Positions 33,725-42,387 of a stretch of 64,000 nt of DNA are shown here, one piece after another. Position numbers and translations under genes: made by a program. Below the pieces are notes generated by a model. That model was given only the letters and a program-made list of their open reading frames with translations, was not told the DNA's origin and searched no databases. The stretch's first letter is position 1. Each line of letters starts with the position of its first letter. The stretch comes from UBA4416 sp943362175 (GTDB lineage: Bacteria > Bacteroidota > Bacteroidia > B-17B0 > Aurantibacillaceae), in assembly GCA_943362175.1 (NCBI GenBank), contig CALRIU020000014.1, positions 70,156-134,155 of the forward strand. The letters are read 5' to 3'.

Positions 33725-34324
33725 ATGACAACAGGCATCAATGAAAAAAGCCCGCGAATACGCTATACAGGCGAGAAGTACAGGGATGTGGAGAAAAAGG
33801 TGGAAGCATCTTCCAGGCACGAAGCTTTTGTCCTGTTCGAAAACGCTAAAAAACGCCTCAACGATATTAATAACTGGCAACTTTTATGTGGAAAAACACC
33901 CGCCGAATTTCACCTGACCGATGAGATGGGAAATCTGTTGAATGTATCTGTTCCCCAAACCGGTAATTTAATCAGGGTGCGTTGTTATGATAAAGAAAAA
34001 GATAAATTCATCTGGTACCGCATTGAAGAATTCATGCACGAAAAAAATTTACTGAAAGATACAGAAGACTTTGGTTTTAAAGTGGTGCTGGTTTCCGGTC
34101 CATTGGCACCACAGCAACGCGAGGAAGGAGTTACCTGTACCTTTGTGGTGACACGCTCCGGCTGCCACGTGAGTGCAGTAGAGGCAGAGAGGAGCCGAAT
34201 CCTGACCAGGGATGGGATCCCGGTATTAGCCCAGTTAAGAGATAAGCTGCAGCATGTATTTTCCTGGATCAGTTCTTCCAACCAGCAATGGAAAAGCCTG
34301 ATCAATGGAGTATTACAGTATTAG
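33725..34324 (+). CDS. Hypothetical protein (199 residues)
   Basis: Start taken at the ATG at 33725 (MTTGINEKSPRIRYTG); the longer frame has no support. A globular, soluble protein: VRCYDKEKDKFIWYRIEEFMHEK, VVLVSGPLAPQQREEGVTCTFVVTRSGC, ending SNQQWKSLINGVLQY. No signal peptide. Family not recognised. A TGGTAT-N5-TTGAA lies upstream but lacks the sigma-54 -12 C. Ends at a strong terminator. Confidence 0.6.
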   Translation: MTTGINEKSPRIRYTGEKYRDVEKKVEASSRHEAFVLFENAKKRLNDINNWQLLCGKTPAEFHLTDEMGNLLNVSVPQTGNLIRVRCYDKEKDKFIWYRIEEFMHEKNLLKDTEDFGFKVVLVSGPLAPQQREEGVTCTFVVTRSGCHVSAVEAERSRILTRDGIPVLAQLRDKLQHVFSWISSSNQQWKSLINGVLQY

Positions 34325-34350
34325 TGTTTTTTATAGTGAGATCACATATA

Positions 34351-34380
34351 AGCCCGTCACCATGTATGGTGACGGGCTTT
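34351..34380 (+). terminator. Rho-independent terminator
   Basis: AGCCCGTCACCA and TGGTGACGGGCT around TGTA, then TT, 26 bases after the stop at 34324. Confidence 0.82.
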
Positions 34381-34621
34381 CTGTTTTCAGCAACAGTAAA
34401 TCTGTGGTGAAAGCATCGGTAAGGGCAGAGAAAAACAAGTATCTGACTTTTATTTCACCCGAATGTGTGATGGTTAAGTCCTTCAGCGACGCATCGTGGC
34501 CATCGTCAAAAGAAATTCATTGGTTTTTTCGACGCATGATTTTTTTCAAAAAAATTTCATCAAAATAAATCCGGATCTTTTTTTCTGCCGTATATCATTC
34601 AAATCTTAAAACCACATAATT

Positions 34622-35194
34622 ATGAAAATGATCACAAAAATGGCCCTGTTAGCGTGCGTTACGTTTATGGCTCAAGGTGCTTTTGCACAGGAAAAAATGG
34701 ACTCCAAAGAAAAAACGGTGATGGTAGGCGGTGCAGCAATGTATCCATCTAAAAATATCATTGAGAATGCAGTGAACTCAAAAGACCATACAACCCTCGT
34801 CGCAGCGGTGAAAGCAGCAGGTCTGGTTGAAACATTGCAGGGTGCAGGCCCCTTCACGGTATTTGCTCCAACCAATGCCGCATTCGATAAATTACCAAAA
34901 GGTACGGTAGAAACCCTGCTGAAGCCGGAGAACAAAGCGATGCTGACCGGCATCTTAACGTACCATGTCGTTTCAGGAAAACACAATGCTTCTGAGATTG
35001 CTGACATGATCAAAAAAGGTAACGGTAAAGCTGAGTTTACAACCGTAGCAGGTGGCAAGCTCATCGCAACGATGAAAGGAAAAGACCTCGTACTGACCGA
35101 TGAAAAAGGTGGCATGTCGATGGTGACGATTAAGGATGTAAACCAGAGCAATGGTGTGATCCATGTGGTAAACACCGTCCTGATGCCGAAATAA
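34622..35194 (+). CDS. Fasciclin (FAS1) domain secreted protein
   Basis: 190 residues: signal peptide (MITKMALLACVTFMAQGAFAQ, residues 3-22), a short linker, then one FAS1 domain with H1 motif FTVFAPTNAAFDKLP and H2 motif ILTYHVVSGK, ending GVIHVVNTVLMPK. FAS1 domains mediate adhesion or matrix binding; here secreted to the periplasm or surface. Single gene with its own terminator. Confidence 0.95.
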   Translation: MKMITKMALLACVTFMAQGAFAQEKMDSKEKTVMVGGAAMYPSKNIIENAVNSKDHTTLVAAVKAAGLVETLQGAGPFTVFAPTNAAFDKLPKGTVETLLKPENKAMLTGILTYHVVSGKHNASEIADMIKKGNGKAEFTTVAGGKLIATMKGKDLVLTDEKGGMSMVTIKDVNQSNGVIHVVNTVLMPK

Positions 35195-35214
35195 TCCGGA
35201 TCAGTATCCTGGAA

Positions 35215-35255
35215 AGAACCTCAATGCCTGCACGGTATTGAGGTTCTTTGTTTTT
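35215..35255 (+). terminator. Hairpin terminator after the fasciclin gene
   Basis: AGAACCTCAAT and ATTGAGGTTCT arms, loop of 11 bases, T-run after. The following cytochrome gene starts at 35271 with little room, so read-through or promoter inside the hairpin region is possible. Confidence 0.65.
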
Positions 35256-35270
35256 CCTTATCTTTCCTGT

Positions 35271-35939
35271 ATGAAGAAAATTGTCGATAAGCATCCGCTG
35301 GCTATTCGCTGGTTTCACTGGATTAATTTTCCGGTGCTCACAGTCATGATCTGGAGCGGCCTGCTCATCTACTGGGCCAATGACGTGTACAAGATCACGG
35401 TCAATGGCAAAACGCTCATCAGCTTTTTCCCTGACTCTTTTTATGAAGCCCTGAATATTCCCTATCACCTCGGAAAAGGCATGGCGTATCACTTTGTCTT
35501 TATGTGGGCCTTTTTTCTGAATGGCTTATTGTATGTGCTGTTTACTGTATTCTCCGGCGAATGGCGTTTGCTTTTTCCCGACAGGAATTCTTTCGGCGAA
35601 GCCTGGCAGGTGGTTCTTCATGATTTGCATATCCGGCGGACGGCACCTGGACAGCTCAAATACAATGGCGCGCAAAAAATCGCTTACACCATGATTATTG
35701 TGATGGGTTTGGGCTCTGTGATCACAGGCCTGGCTATATACAAGCCGGTACAGCTTTACTGGCTCTGCGCGTTATGCGGTGGCTACGAAACGGCGCGCGC
35801 CATCCATTTTATATTAACTATTGGCTACTGCCTGTTTTTTGTAGTACACCTGGCGCAGGTTATCCGCGCCGGATGGAATAATTTCCGGAGCATGATCGCA
35901 GGTTTTGAAGTCGTAGAAACAACAGAACGTCATGAGTGA
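35271..35939 (+). CDS. Cytochrome b/b6 domain membrane subunit of a molybdopterin oxidoreductase
   Basis: 222 residues with four membrane helices and likely haem-ligand histidines in HPLAIRWFHWINF, GMAYHFVFMWAFF and ARAIHFILTIGYCLFFVVHL. The fold is that of the MsrQ/thiosulfate-reductase cytochrome group that hands electrons to a periplasmic molybdoenzyme. The next gene overlaps by eight bases and is such a molybdoenzyme. Inner membrane. No C-type haem motif. Confidence 0.85.
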   Translation: MKKIVDKHPLAIRWFHWINFPVLTVMIWSGLLIYWANDVYKITVNGKTLISFFPDSFYEALNIPYHLGKGMAYHFVFMWAFFLNGLLYVLFTVFSGEWRLLFPDRNSFGEAWQVVLHDLHIRRTAPGQLKYNGAQKIAYTMIIVMGLGSVITGLAIYKPVQLYWLCALCGGYETARAIHFILTIGYCLFFVVHLAQVIRAGWNNFRSMIAGFEVVETTERHE

Positions 35940-36711
35940 TTTTTTCAGAATTTTTTTCAGACCCAATACTGAGCTTAGTCTTGAAGAGCTCATCGCCAAA
36001 AAAACCACCATCAGCTTTGTGGTGTTCTTTTTCTGTTTTGCAGCTGCTTACGTAGGCTGGCACTGGCTTTCGGATCAGCCAAAAGGAGCAGCCAATTTAC
36101 AGGCGCCTTTACGGAAGGTGCTCGATGCCAATGAGCAGGCCTTTAGCCGCGTGGCGAGCTACAGGCATTTTGCGAAAACCTTTCCAAAAAGCAAAGCGGC
36201 AGGCTTTGTACGCGTCAACGGAAATGTGGGCTTAACGTCGGAGCTTGATTCGGCCAACTGGAAGCTTCACCTTGTGAAAGCCAATGGGGATACCTTGCTT
36301 ATTAGCCTGGACGAGATCAAAAAAATTCCGAAAACGGAAATCATTTTCGATTTCAAATGCATCGGAGGCTGGAGCCAGATCAGCCATTGGGGCGGCGTCA
36401 GCTTCCGCGATTTTGTACACTACTTTCACCTCGAACAGGAAGCAGGTTTTAACTACGTGGGGATGAGCACACCCGACGAGCAATACTATGTGGGCATCGA
36501 TATGCCCAGCGCATTGCATCCGCAAACACTTGTATGCTACGAAGTAAACAACCAGCCGCTTCCTTTAAATCAGGGCTTTCCCCTGCGCATGATCATTCCT
36601 GTGAAATATGGGGTCAAAAGCCTGAAACGCATCGGCTATATGTATTTCAGCAACGAGCGCCCGAAAGACTACTGGTACGAAAGAGGATACGATTATTATT
36701 CGGGATTGTAG
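35932..36711 (+). CDS. Molybdopterin-dependent oxidoreductase (sulfite oxidase/MsrP-like), membrane anchored
   Basis: 259 residues: a single N-terminal helix (26-46) then the sulfite-oxidase fold. The Mo-coordinating Cys is C143 in FDFKCIGGWSQISHWGGVSFRDF, matching the (E/K)C-x-x-GWS-x(5)-W-x-G pattern. GFPLRMIIPVKYGVKSLKRIGYM is the C-terminal signature. The N-terminal helix implies an enzyme on the outer face of the inner membrane receiving electrons from the overlapping cytochrome b. Substrate not known; sulfoxide repair is one possibility. Requires cofactor from the cluster at 54 kb or elsewhere. Confidence 0.88.
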   Translation: MSDFFRIFFRPNTELSLEELIAKKTTISFVVFFFCFAAAYVGWHWLSDQPKGAANLQAPLRKVLDANEQAFSRVASYRHFAKTFPKSKAAGFVRVNGNVGLTSELDSANWKLHLVKANGDTLLISLDEIKKIPKTEIIFDFKCIGGWSQISHWGGVSFRDFVHYFHLEQEAGFNYVGMSTPDEQYYVGIDMPSALHPQTLVCYEVNNQPLPLNQGFPLRMIIPVKYGVKSLKRIGYMYFSNERPKDYWYERGYDYYSGL

Positions 36712-36812
36712 CAGGTAATACAAAACGATAGCCTTCCCTCATTTTTTTGCAGATGTCATGCTTGTCCGGGCTTATAAACCGCTGTTCATGGGTTGGCTCT
36801 GCGCCCGCATCA

Positions 36813-39800
36813 TCAGGCCGGTACATAAATATGGAAGGTAGCGCCAACACCCGGCTCGCCCACCGCTGAAATGCTTCCCTGGTGGTTCTCCATGATCTTC
36901 TTGCAGATGGCCAGGCCTATGCCTGTTCCCTTGTATTCATGTTTTCCATGCAGCCTCTGGAATACTTCGAAGATGCGCATATTATATTCCGGGGAAAAAC
37001 CAATGCCATTGTCCTGTACCGTCAGGTGATAATACGCTTTGTCTTTCACGAGCTCAGGATGTCCGCTGCTGCCACCTTTTACTTCTTCTGCGCTGATGAG
37101 GATGTGTGAAGGCACATCCTGTTTCGAAAACTTAAGCGCATTGGAAAGGATATTGGTGAAGAGCTGCCTGAACTGGAAAGGAATGATGTTCATCTCCGGA
37201 AGATCCTTGTACGCGATGGTTGCCTGCTTTTCTTTGATAACCTGTTCCAGGTCATGCTTCACCTCTTCAATGAGGGTAGCGAGCTGGCAGGTTTCAAATA
37301 CTTTTTCGGTGGTGCTGGTGCGGGAGTAGGCAAGGAGGTCTTCGATGAGCAGGTGCATCCGCTGCGCCGCATCCTGCATGCGCCTGAAATAATCTTTTCC
37401 CGAATCGGAAAGCACTTCCTTCTCGGCAATGCGGTTGGCAAAGGTCTGGATCTTGCGTAGGGGCTCCTGCAAATCGTGGCTCGACACATAAGCGAAAGAG
37501 GCAAGCTCTTCGTTCATGCGTTCCAGCTCCTGGTTGGCCTGCTGCAGGTCTTTGGTGCGCTCCTGTACTTTTGTTTCCAGCTCTTTGGAAAATGTTTTCT
37601 GGTCGTGAATGTCGGTGCTGGTGCCCACCCACATCTGGATGTGCCCGCTGGCGTCTCTCTGTGGAATGGCTCGGCTCAGCTGCCAGCGGTATTCCCCGTC
37701 GTTTCTGCGGAAGCGGTGTTCAAACAAAAAATCCTGCCCGCTCTTCACCGACTCCATCCATAAGCGGATGTTCTCTTCGCGCTCGTCGGGATGTACGATC
37801 TGTATCCAGCCCTTCTCTGCAATATCTTCCGGCGTCATGCCCGAATAGCGGTACACGGAGCGGTTGAAATAATTTAAGGTGCCATGCACATCTCCGGTCC
37901 AGATCAGCTGCGGCATCGAGTCGGCCAGCAGCCGGAACTTCTGTTCGCTGTCTTTCAGCTCTTCGAGCGCCATTCGTTTTTCGGTAATGTCGAGCACCGT
38001 GCCCGAGAAATGATAGGGAACCTGGTTTTCATCAAAGAAGGCCTTTCCTTTGGCATGAAGCCACCTCACTTCATCATTCGGAAGCCCGATGATCCTGTAT
38101 TCCGATTCGTAATTGCCTGCAACACGCGGATTCAGGGCTTCGAGCATCCTGTCCAGGGCCGCAGACCGGTCGTCGGGGTGCATGCATTCCCAGAAAAGGT
38201 CGACGGTTACCGGAACATCAGGGCCCACGCCGAAGAGCTTGCGCGAAGCATCGTCCCAGCGCATCACTTCCGTTTGCGGGTCGTAGTCCCAGGTGCCGAG
38301 CTCGCTGGACAAAGCGGCCGTGCGTAGGCGCAGCTCATTTTCCTCGATCTGTTGCCGCTTTCTTTTTTCGTCTGTCAGATCCCTGATGGTACCGATGATC
38401 CTCAGCGGGTTGTCCTGCTCATCGTGTAACACTTTTCCCTTGGCCTCTATCCAGTGCAGGCTTCCATCAGGCCATATAACGCGCGTGGTATAATTGAGAA
38501 TACCGCTGTCATAAGCCTGTGCAAATGCCTGCTCCCTCACCTTCAGGTCGTCGGGGTGCAAACGCTTTTTCAGCTCCTCATGCGTCGGAGTATCTGTTTC
38601 CCTATAGCCCATGTACCGCAGGTAGCGTGGCGAATAGGAAACCCTGCTTTCGCGGAGATGGAGTTCCCAGGTGCCAAGCTCGCTGGCTTCTACCAGGATC
38701 TTTAATTTCTCCTCATTGTCGCTGATGAGATGCTCGATGGTTTTTTGCCTGGAAATGTCGCGCGCTATTTTTGAGATGCTCACGATGTTACCCTGCTTAT
38801 CCTTAACAGGAGAGATGCTTAATGAGATATCGATGAGAGACCCCGATTTATGTTTCCGGATGGTTTGAAGGTGCTCAATGGGCTGGTCTTTGAGGATTTT
38901 ATCAAAGATCTCATCCTCCTGGTGCCAAAGGTCTTCAGGGATAAGCGTGGTAATAGGCTTCCCGAGGATCTCCGATTCCGTATACCCGAAAATTCTTTCC
39001 GCAGAAGCATTCCAGTTGATGATGAACCTGTTGAGGTTTACAGCGATGATGGCGTCGCTCGTGGATTGGACAATGGCAGCAAGCCTGGAATTATTCTCGT
39101 CCTGTATGCGCTGCTCCGTCACCTCGTTGGCAACCACCATAATGCTGCTGACGCTCCCATCCGCTTCCTCCATGGGCTCGTATACCAGGTTGAAAAAAGT
39201 ACGTTCTTTTTTTCCATGTCTTTCCAGGATCACTTCCAGCTCGGGCGATTGATAAGCGGTTGCGGTCGCCATTACCCCTTTCAGCAAAGGCTCTGTCAAA
39301 GGTTTCGTTTCCGGAAGGCAGTCGAACAGCTTCTTGCCCAGGATCTCTTCTTCGGTTTTTTCGATCAGGGCGAGATAGGTTTTGTTGGCCATTTCGAACT
39401 GAAAATCCGGGCCTCTTAGAATGGCAATGCCCACAGGCGCCTGCGACACCACATTCCTGAATTTTTTCTCGGCCCGCTGCGCACGCGCTTCTGCCTCTGC
39501 AATGATTTTACGGGACATAACCTGTTCGGTAACGTCATAGCCAAGGTATAACACACTATGCCCGGCATCGCTGTCGTTTTTCAGCACCTTATACATGAAG
39601 TTGAGGTAGACAGGAGAGAGAACCCCGTTTTTCTCGAGGTAGGTCAGGCTCTCTTTTTCCTCATAGGCCATGCCTGTGTCGTATACATTCCGGATAACGT
39701 TCAGGTAAGGCTGCCCGATGATCTCAGGAATGACATCGGTGAGTTTTTTTCCGATCACGCTTTTGTCTTTTCCCCATCGTTTTAGCGCTTCATCGTTGGC

Positions 39801-39914
39801 AAACTCTATCACGAAATCTCTGCCCCTGAATAGGGAATAGGAGAAAGGGCCTTCATGAAGCAGGCCGGTAAGCTTATGTTCGGTCAATGGTAATGAACTA
39901 TCAGAAGGGGACAT
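36813..39914 (-). CDS. Multi-PAS sensor histidine kinase
   Basis: 1033 residues. Six PAS/PAC units are visible, each ending in a (V/I)-x-D-(I/L)-T-E/DIS type strand (about 20-135, 155-270, 280-395, 400-525, 530-650 and 655-780), followed by a coiled coil and a phytochrome-like HisKA (YVSSHDLQEPLRKIQTF) and HATPase with NILSNALKFSKQ, VQDNGIGFS and GTGIGLAICKK. No membrane helix, so soluble. Input signals unknown. Its promoter lies at 39936-39968 and it is unlinked to a response regulator gene. Confidence 0.9.
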   Translation of the reverse strand: MSPSDSSLPLTEHKLTGLLHEGPFSYSLFRGRDFVIEFANDEALKRWGKDKSVIGKKLTDVIPEIIGQPYLNVIRNVYDTGMAYEEKESLTYLEKNGVLSPVYLNFMYKVLKNDSDAGHSVLYLGYDVTEQVMSRKIIAEAEARAQRAEKKFRNVVSQAPVGIAILRGPDFQFEMANKTYLALIEKTEEEILGKKLFDCLPETKPLTEPLLKGVMATATAYQSPELEVILERHGKKERTFFNLVYEPMEEADGSVSSIMVVANEVTEQRIQDENNSRLAAIVQSTSDAIIAVNLNRFIINWNASAERIFGYTESEILGKPITTLIPEDLWHQEDEIFDKILKDQPIEHLQTIRKHKSGSLIDISLSISPVKDKQGNIVSISKIARDISRQKTIEHLISDNEEKLKILVEASELGTWELHLRESRVSYSPRYLRYMGYRETDTPTHEELKKRLHPDDLKVREQAFAQAYDSGILNYTTRVIWPDGSLHWIEAKGKVLHDEQDNPLRIIGTIRDLTDEKRKRQQIEENELRLRTAALSSELGTWDYDPQTEVMRWDDASRKLFGVGPDVPVTVDLFWECMHPDDRSAALDRMLEALNPRVAGNYESEYRIIGLPNDEVRWLHAKGKAFFDENQVPYHFSGTVLDITEKRMALEELKDSEQKFRLLADSMPQLIWTGDVHGTLNYFNRSVYRYSGMTPEDIAEKGWIQIVHPDEREENIRLWMESVKSGQDFLFEHRFRRNDGEYRWQLSRAIPQRDASGHIQMWVGTSTDIHDQKTFSKELETKVQERTKDLQQANQELERMNEELASFAYVSSHDLQEPLRKIQTFANRIAEKEVLSDSGKDYFRRMQDAAQRMHLLIEDLLAYSRTSTTEKVFETCQLATLIEEVKHDLEQVIKEKQATIAYKDLPEMNIIPFQFRQLFTNILSNALKFSKQDVPSHILISAEEVKGGSSGHPELVKDKAYYHLTVQDNGIGFSPEYNMRIFEVFQRLHGKHEYKGTGIGLAICKKIMENHQGSISAVGEPGVGATFHIYVPA

Positions 39915-39935
39915 ACATGAGGGGGTCTACTGCTC

Positions 39936-39968
39936 CGAAATTATACTTTTTGTAATAAAACAGGCAAA
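39936..39968 (-). promoter_or_regulatory. Bacteroidota-type promoter for the multi-PAS kinase
   Basis: On the minus strand TTTG (39968-39965), 21-base spacer and TAATTTCG (39943-39936), one mismatch from TAnnTTTG. Expected start near 39929, 15 bases before the ATG at 39914. Confidence 0.5.
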
Positions 39969-40142
39969 GTTCAACATAGATAAAGGCAAAAAACGGCAAT
40001 TATAAAAGCACGCAAATTATATGCCAGCGGCCGGATAGCTGCTTTCCGCATTTATGCAGAGAATACTCCGGCCTTAAGGGCTTCCATGCTTCTGAGATCA
40101 AAGGCAAAGCGGATCTGTAAAGGATATGAAAAAAGGAATCAT

Positions 40143-40177
40143 AAAAAAAGCTCCCTAAGCCGTAAGGCCGGGAGCTT
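40143..40177 (-). terminator. Terminator of the tRNA gene
   Basis: On the minus strand AAGCTCCC, 14-base loop, GGGAGCTT then a run of T, eight bases after the tRNA 3' end. Confidence 0.85.
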
Positions 40178-40184
40178 AAAAGAG

Positions 40185-40266
40185 TGCCCGAAGCGAGACT
40201 CGAACTCGCAAGCTGTGAGGCATACGCTTCTGAGACGTACGTGTATACCAGTTCCACCATCCGGGC
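40185..40266 (-). tRNA. tRNA-Leu (anticodon CAG)
   Basis: 82-base cloverleaf on the minus strand: acceptor stem GCCCGGA/TTCGGGC with discriminator A, anticodon stem TACGT/GCGTA around the loop CTCAGAA giving anticodon CAG, a variable arm of class II length, and T arm GCGAG-TTCGAGT-CTCGC. CCA is not encoded. Confidence 0.95.
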
Positions 40267-40394
40267 ATTAAAAAAAGAGCGTTCTTAAATTTACAAATTA
40301 AGAGGGGCAAATATACGGATTTTTTTATAATTGCTCCAAAAATATCTTTTTTTCAGACAAAACCGGCTTTTTTTGACTGGTAGAAAAGCCTCAC

Positions 40395-40424
40395 AAAAAA
40401 GCCCCCACGGCTGGCCGTGAGGGC
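40395..40424 (-). terminator. Terminator of the secreted esterase gene
   Basis: Minus-strand GCCCTCACGGC/GCCGTGGGGGC stem with one mismatch, two-base loop, followed by six T, about 30 bases after the stop at 40457. Confidence 0.82.
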
Positions 40425-40456
40425 GTTGGGCTGTAGGATAGGATGATTGCGTTGTA

Positions 40457-41593
40457 CTAACGGATCGCTATTTTTTGGACGATGATACCTTGCTCATGTT
40501 TCAGGGTGAGGAAGTACAGGCCGCTGTTCAGGTTCAGGCTTAAATTAGACAAGCCGTTTTCAAAGCCGGCCTGGCCTTTTAGTACTTCTTTGCCACTCAG
40601 GTCGCTGATGCTGTACTCATAGTTTGCAGTGGCCTGATCATTCAGGCGAAGGGTGAGCTGATCGGAAGCTGGATTCGGAAAGACGGCAAATCCTCCTGTT
40701 GCTGCGGCTGCCTTTATGCCCGTCGCCAGTGAGCGGTGCTTATTAAAAAATTTCCAGATTTCCACGGTATACGAAATGTCATTGGCAGCCGTAAGCCAGA
40801 CGTGGTCGGCGCCGGTCACTTTAAAAAATTCGACCTCCGTATTGTTTTGCCCGCCGCTATAGATGTAGTGATCTACCGTATAGCCGTCGCTTTGTGTATT
40901 GGGAACGCTGATGTGCTGTGGCGTAGTGGAGCATTGGTTATTATTGACCCAGAACTTCACCAGGGAGTCTGCGCCGATGCCTGATGTATTTCCGGCATAA
41001 GGAACCGTGCCATCGGCTGTTCCGTGAAAGTGAGCGATGGATACGCTTTTGTGCGGATTGTAAGACGGCAGGCCGAATCCGAATGTTCCGGATACGGATG
41101 CAAAGGCTGTGATCCTGTTATTGAGCGCTACCGCCAGGCGCTCTGTCATAAAGCCACCCATAGAGAAGCCGCAGGCATAGATCCTGTTTGGGTTGATGGC
41201 GTAGTTGGCTTTGATGGTGTCGATCAGCGCGCCCATAAAGGCCACATCGTCGATGGTAGCGTTCGGGTAATAGCCGGAATAGCCTGCGCCTGAGTTCCAG
41301 GCTGTTCCCGCGATGGCATCGTTCATTGCCTGGGGCACTACCACAATGATGTTGGCCGTGTCGGCAACCAGGTTCATGCCGATGCCGCTGAAATTGGTCA
41401 TGTTATCTCCCAGGCCGTGCAAGGTAAGCACCAGCGATGCAGGAGCAGAAGCATTGTAGGAAGGGGATTTATAAACTCTGTACTGGCGGGCATTTCCCTG
41501 GTGGATAAATCCTTTGTTTTGCCATTGGGCAAAGCCGCTTAGTGTGGTAGCCATCAGCAGGGTTGCGCAGGCAATGGTAGTCATCTTTCTCAT
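40457..41593 (-). CDS. Secreted PHB-depolymerase/LpqC-type esterase with T9SS sorting domain
   Basis: 378 residues: signal peptide (to about 25, SGFAQ), alpha/beta hydrolase with LVLTLHGLGDNM (oxyanion region), nucleophile elbow GFSMGGFM, a DG-T/H region (HFHGTADGTVPY) and a late His in TGADHVWL. The last about 75 residues (FAVFPNPASDQLTLRL ... YSISDLSGKEVLKG ... GLYFLTL) are a type IX secretion C-terminal sorting domain, so the enzyme is displayed on or released from the cell surface. Likely acts on polyester or feruloyl-type esters (inference). Start at the ATG at 41593 matches the signal peptide. Regulated by the Crp/Fnr-like operators upstream. Confidence 0.9.
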   Translation of the reverse strand: MRKMTTIACATLLMATTLSGFAQWQNKGFIHQGNARQYRVYKSPSYNASAPASLVLTLHGLGDNMTNFSGIGMNLVADTANIIVVVPQAMNDAIAGTAWNSGAGYSGYYPNATIDDVAFMGALIDTIKANYAINPNRIYACGFSMGGFMTERLAVALNNRITAFASVSGTFGFGLPSYNPHKSVSIAHFHGTADGTVPYAGNTSGIGADSLVKFWVNNNQCSTTPQHISVPNTQSDGYTVDHYIYSGGQNNTEVEFFKVTGADHVWLTAANDISYTVEIWKFFNKHRSLATGIKAAAATGGFAVFPNPASDQLTLRLNDQATANYEYSISDLSGKEVLKGQAGFENGLSNLSLNLNSGLYFLTLKHEQGIIVQKIAIR

Positions 41594-41610
41594 GTTGTTT
41601 GTGTTTTCAG

Positions 41611-41618
41611 CAAATCTA
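41611..41618 (-). promoter_or_regulatory. -7 element of the esterase promoter
   Basis: TAGATTTG on the minus strand, an exact TAnnTTTG match 18 bases before the ATG. No TTTG stands at -33; that role may be taken by the activator bound at the adjoining palindrome. Confidence 0.55.
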
Positions 41619-41640
41619 GAACGGTCATTGCCTGATACAC

Positions 41641-41676
41641 TTGACAAAAGTCAAAAAGGAATTTGACTTTTGTCAA
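41641..41676. promoter_or_regulatory. Tandem Crp/Fnr-like operators
   Basis: Two palindromes TTGAC-N4-GTCAA, at 41641-41654 and 41663-41676, with centres 22 bases apart; together they form a perfect 15-base inverted repeat around a six-base spacer. Relative to the predicted esterase start near 41608 they sit around -40 and -62, the usual class II and class I activator positions. The Crp/Fnr gene ends three bases beyond. Confidence 0.65.
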
Positions 41677-41678
41677 AT

Positions 41679-42281
41679 TTACTTTTGAGAGCGGATGCGG
41701 CTGAGGGTTTCCTGGGTAATACCGAGGAAGGTGGCGATAAAGTTCAGGGGCAGGCGAGGGATGATCTCCGGAAAGCGTGCGATCAGTTTTTGGTAGCGGA
41801 TCTGTGCCGATTCGGATACGAGATCTTCAATGCGCTGTTGTTGAATGGTAATGACGTAGTTGTATAATAAGCGCCCCACACGTTCAGCCTCCGGGTAGCT
41901 TTTATAAAAATTTTCCAGGTCGTCGTGGCGGATGACCCATAGCACAGAAGGTTCAAGCAGCTTTACCGTTCGCATGGATTCGCGGCGTGTGAGGAAGCTG
42001 ATGATGTCGCCGCCGATGCCGCCCTCTGCAAAGAAGCCTGCGCCGATCTCTTTGCCATCTACCAGCATCAGGTTGCAGAGGAGTCCTTTTTCAATAATAT
42101 ACACTTCGTTGCAGGTTTTACCCGGAGCGCTCAGCACATAGCCTTTTGGAAATTCCTGGCGCCTGAGGATCGCCGCAAATCCCATTTTCGTTTCAGGCGA
42201 GAGCTTAGCGACTTCTCCTGCCGCTTCAGGGCCACTGGCAATGCTGATAAGCTTAGAGATCGATTCAAATATTTTTTCCAT
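41679..42281 (-). CDS. Crp/Fnr family transcription regulator
   Basis: 200 residues: cyclic-nucleotide-binding fold (about 35-130: RRQEFPKGYVLSAPGKTCNEVYIIEKGLL, GDIISFLTRRESM), dimer helix (about 135-160) and a C-terminal winged helix with RLPLNFIATFLGITQETLSRIRSQK, whose ITQETLSRIR recognition helix follows the Crp pattern. The cNMP pocket is degenerate and no Fe-S cysteines are seen, so the effector is unknown. The gene lies directly next to the palindromic TTGAC-N4-GTCAA sites and probably controls the downstream esterase. Confidence 0.9.
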   Translation of the reverse strand: MEKIFESISKLISIASGPEAAGEVAKLSPETKMGFAAILRRQEFPKGYVLSAPGKTCNEVYIIEKGLLCNLMLVDGKEIGAGFFAEGGIGGDIISFLTRRESMRTVKLLEPSVLWVIRHDDLENFYKSYPEAERVGRLLYNYVITIQQQRIEDLVSESAQIRYQKLIARFPEIIPRLPLNFIATFLGITQETLSRIRSQK

Positions 42282-42305
42282 GTGCTGTATTGCGGAACTG
42301 TTCTG

Positions 42306-42338
42306 TAAATCTACTTAAAATTAGTTTCCACAAACAAA
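42306..42338 (-). promoter_or_regulatory. Bacteroidota-type promoter for the Crp/Fnr gene
   Basis: Minus strand TTTG (42338-42335), 21-base spacer, TAGATTTA (42313-42306). Expected start about 22 bases before the ATG at 42281. Confidence 0.5.
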
Positions 42339-42367
42339 AAAGCCTTCACACCTGATGTGAAGGCTTT
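42339..42367. terminator. Bidirectional hairpin terminator
   Basis: Perfect 12-base arms AAAGCCTTCACA and TGTGAAGGCTTT around a five-base loop, between the TonB-like gene and the Crp/Fnr gene (both minus). Confidence 0.85.
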
Positions 42368-42387
42368 ACAAAAAAAGAGGATCGCTT

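Noticed and set aside
34305..34568. 87-codon frame after the 33725 gene
   Set aside because: Runs through a strong terminator hairpin (34351-34380) and has no coding features.
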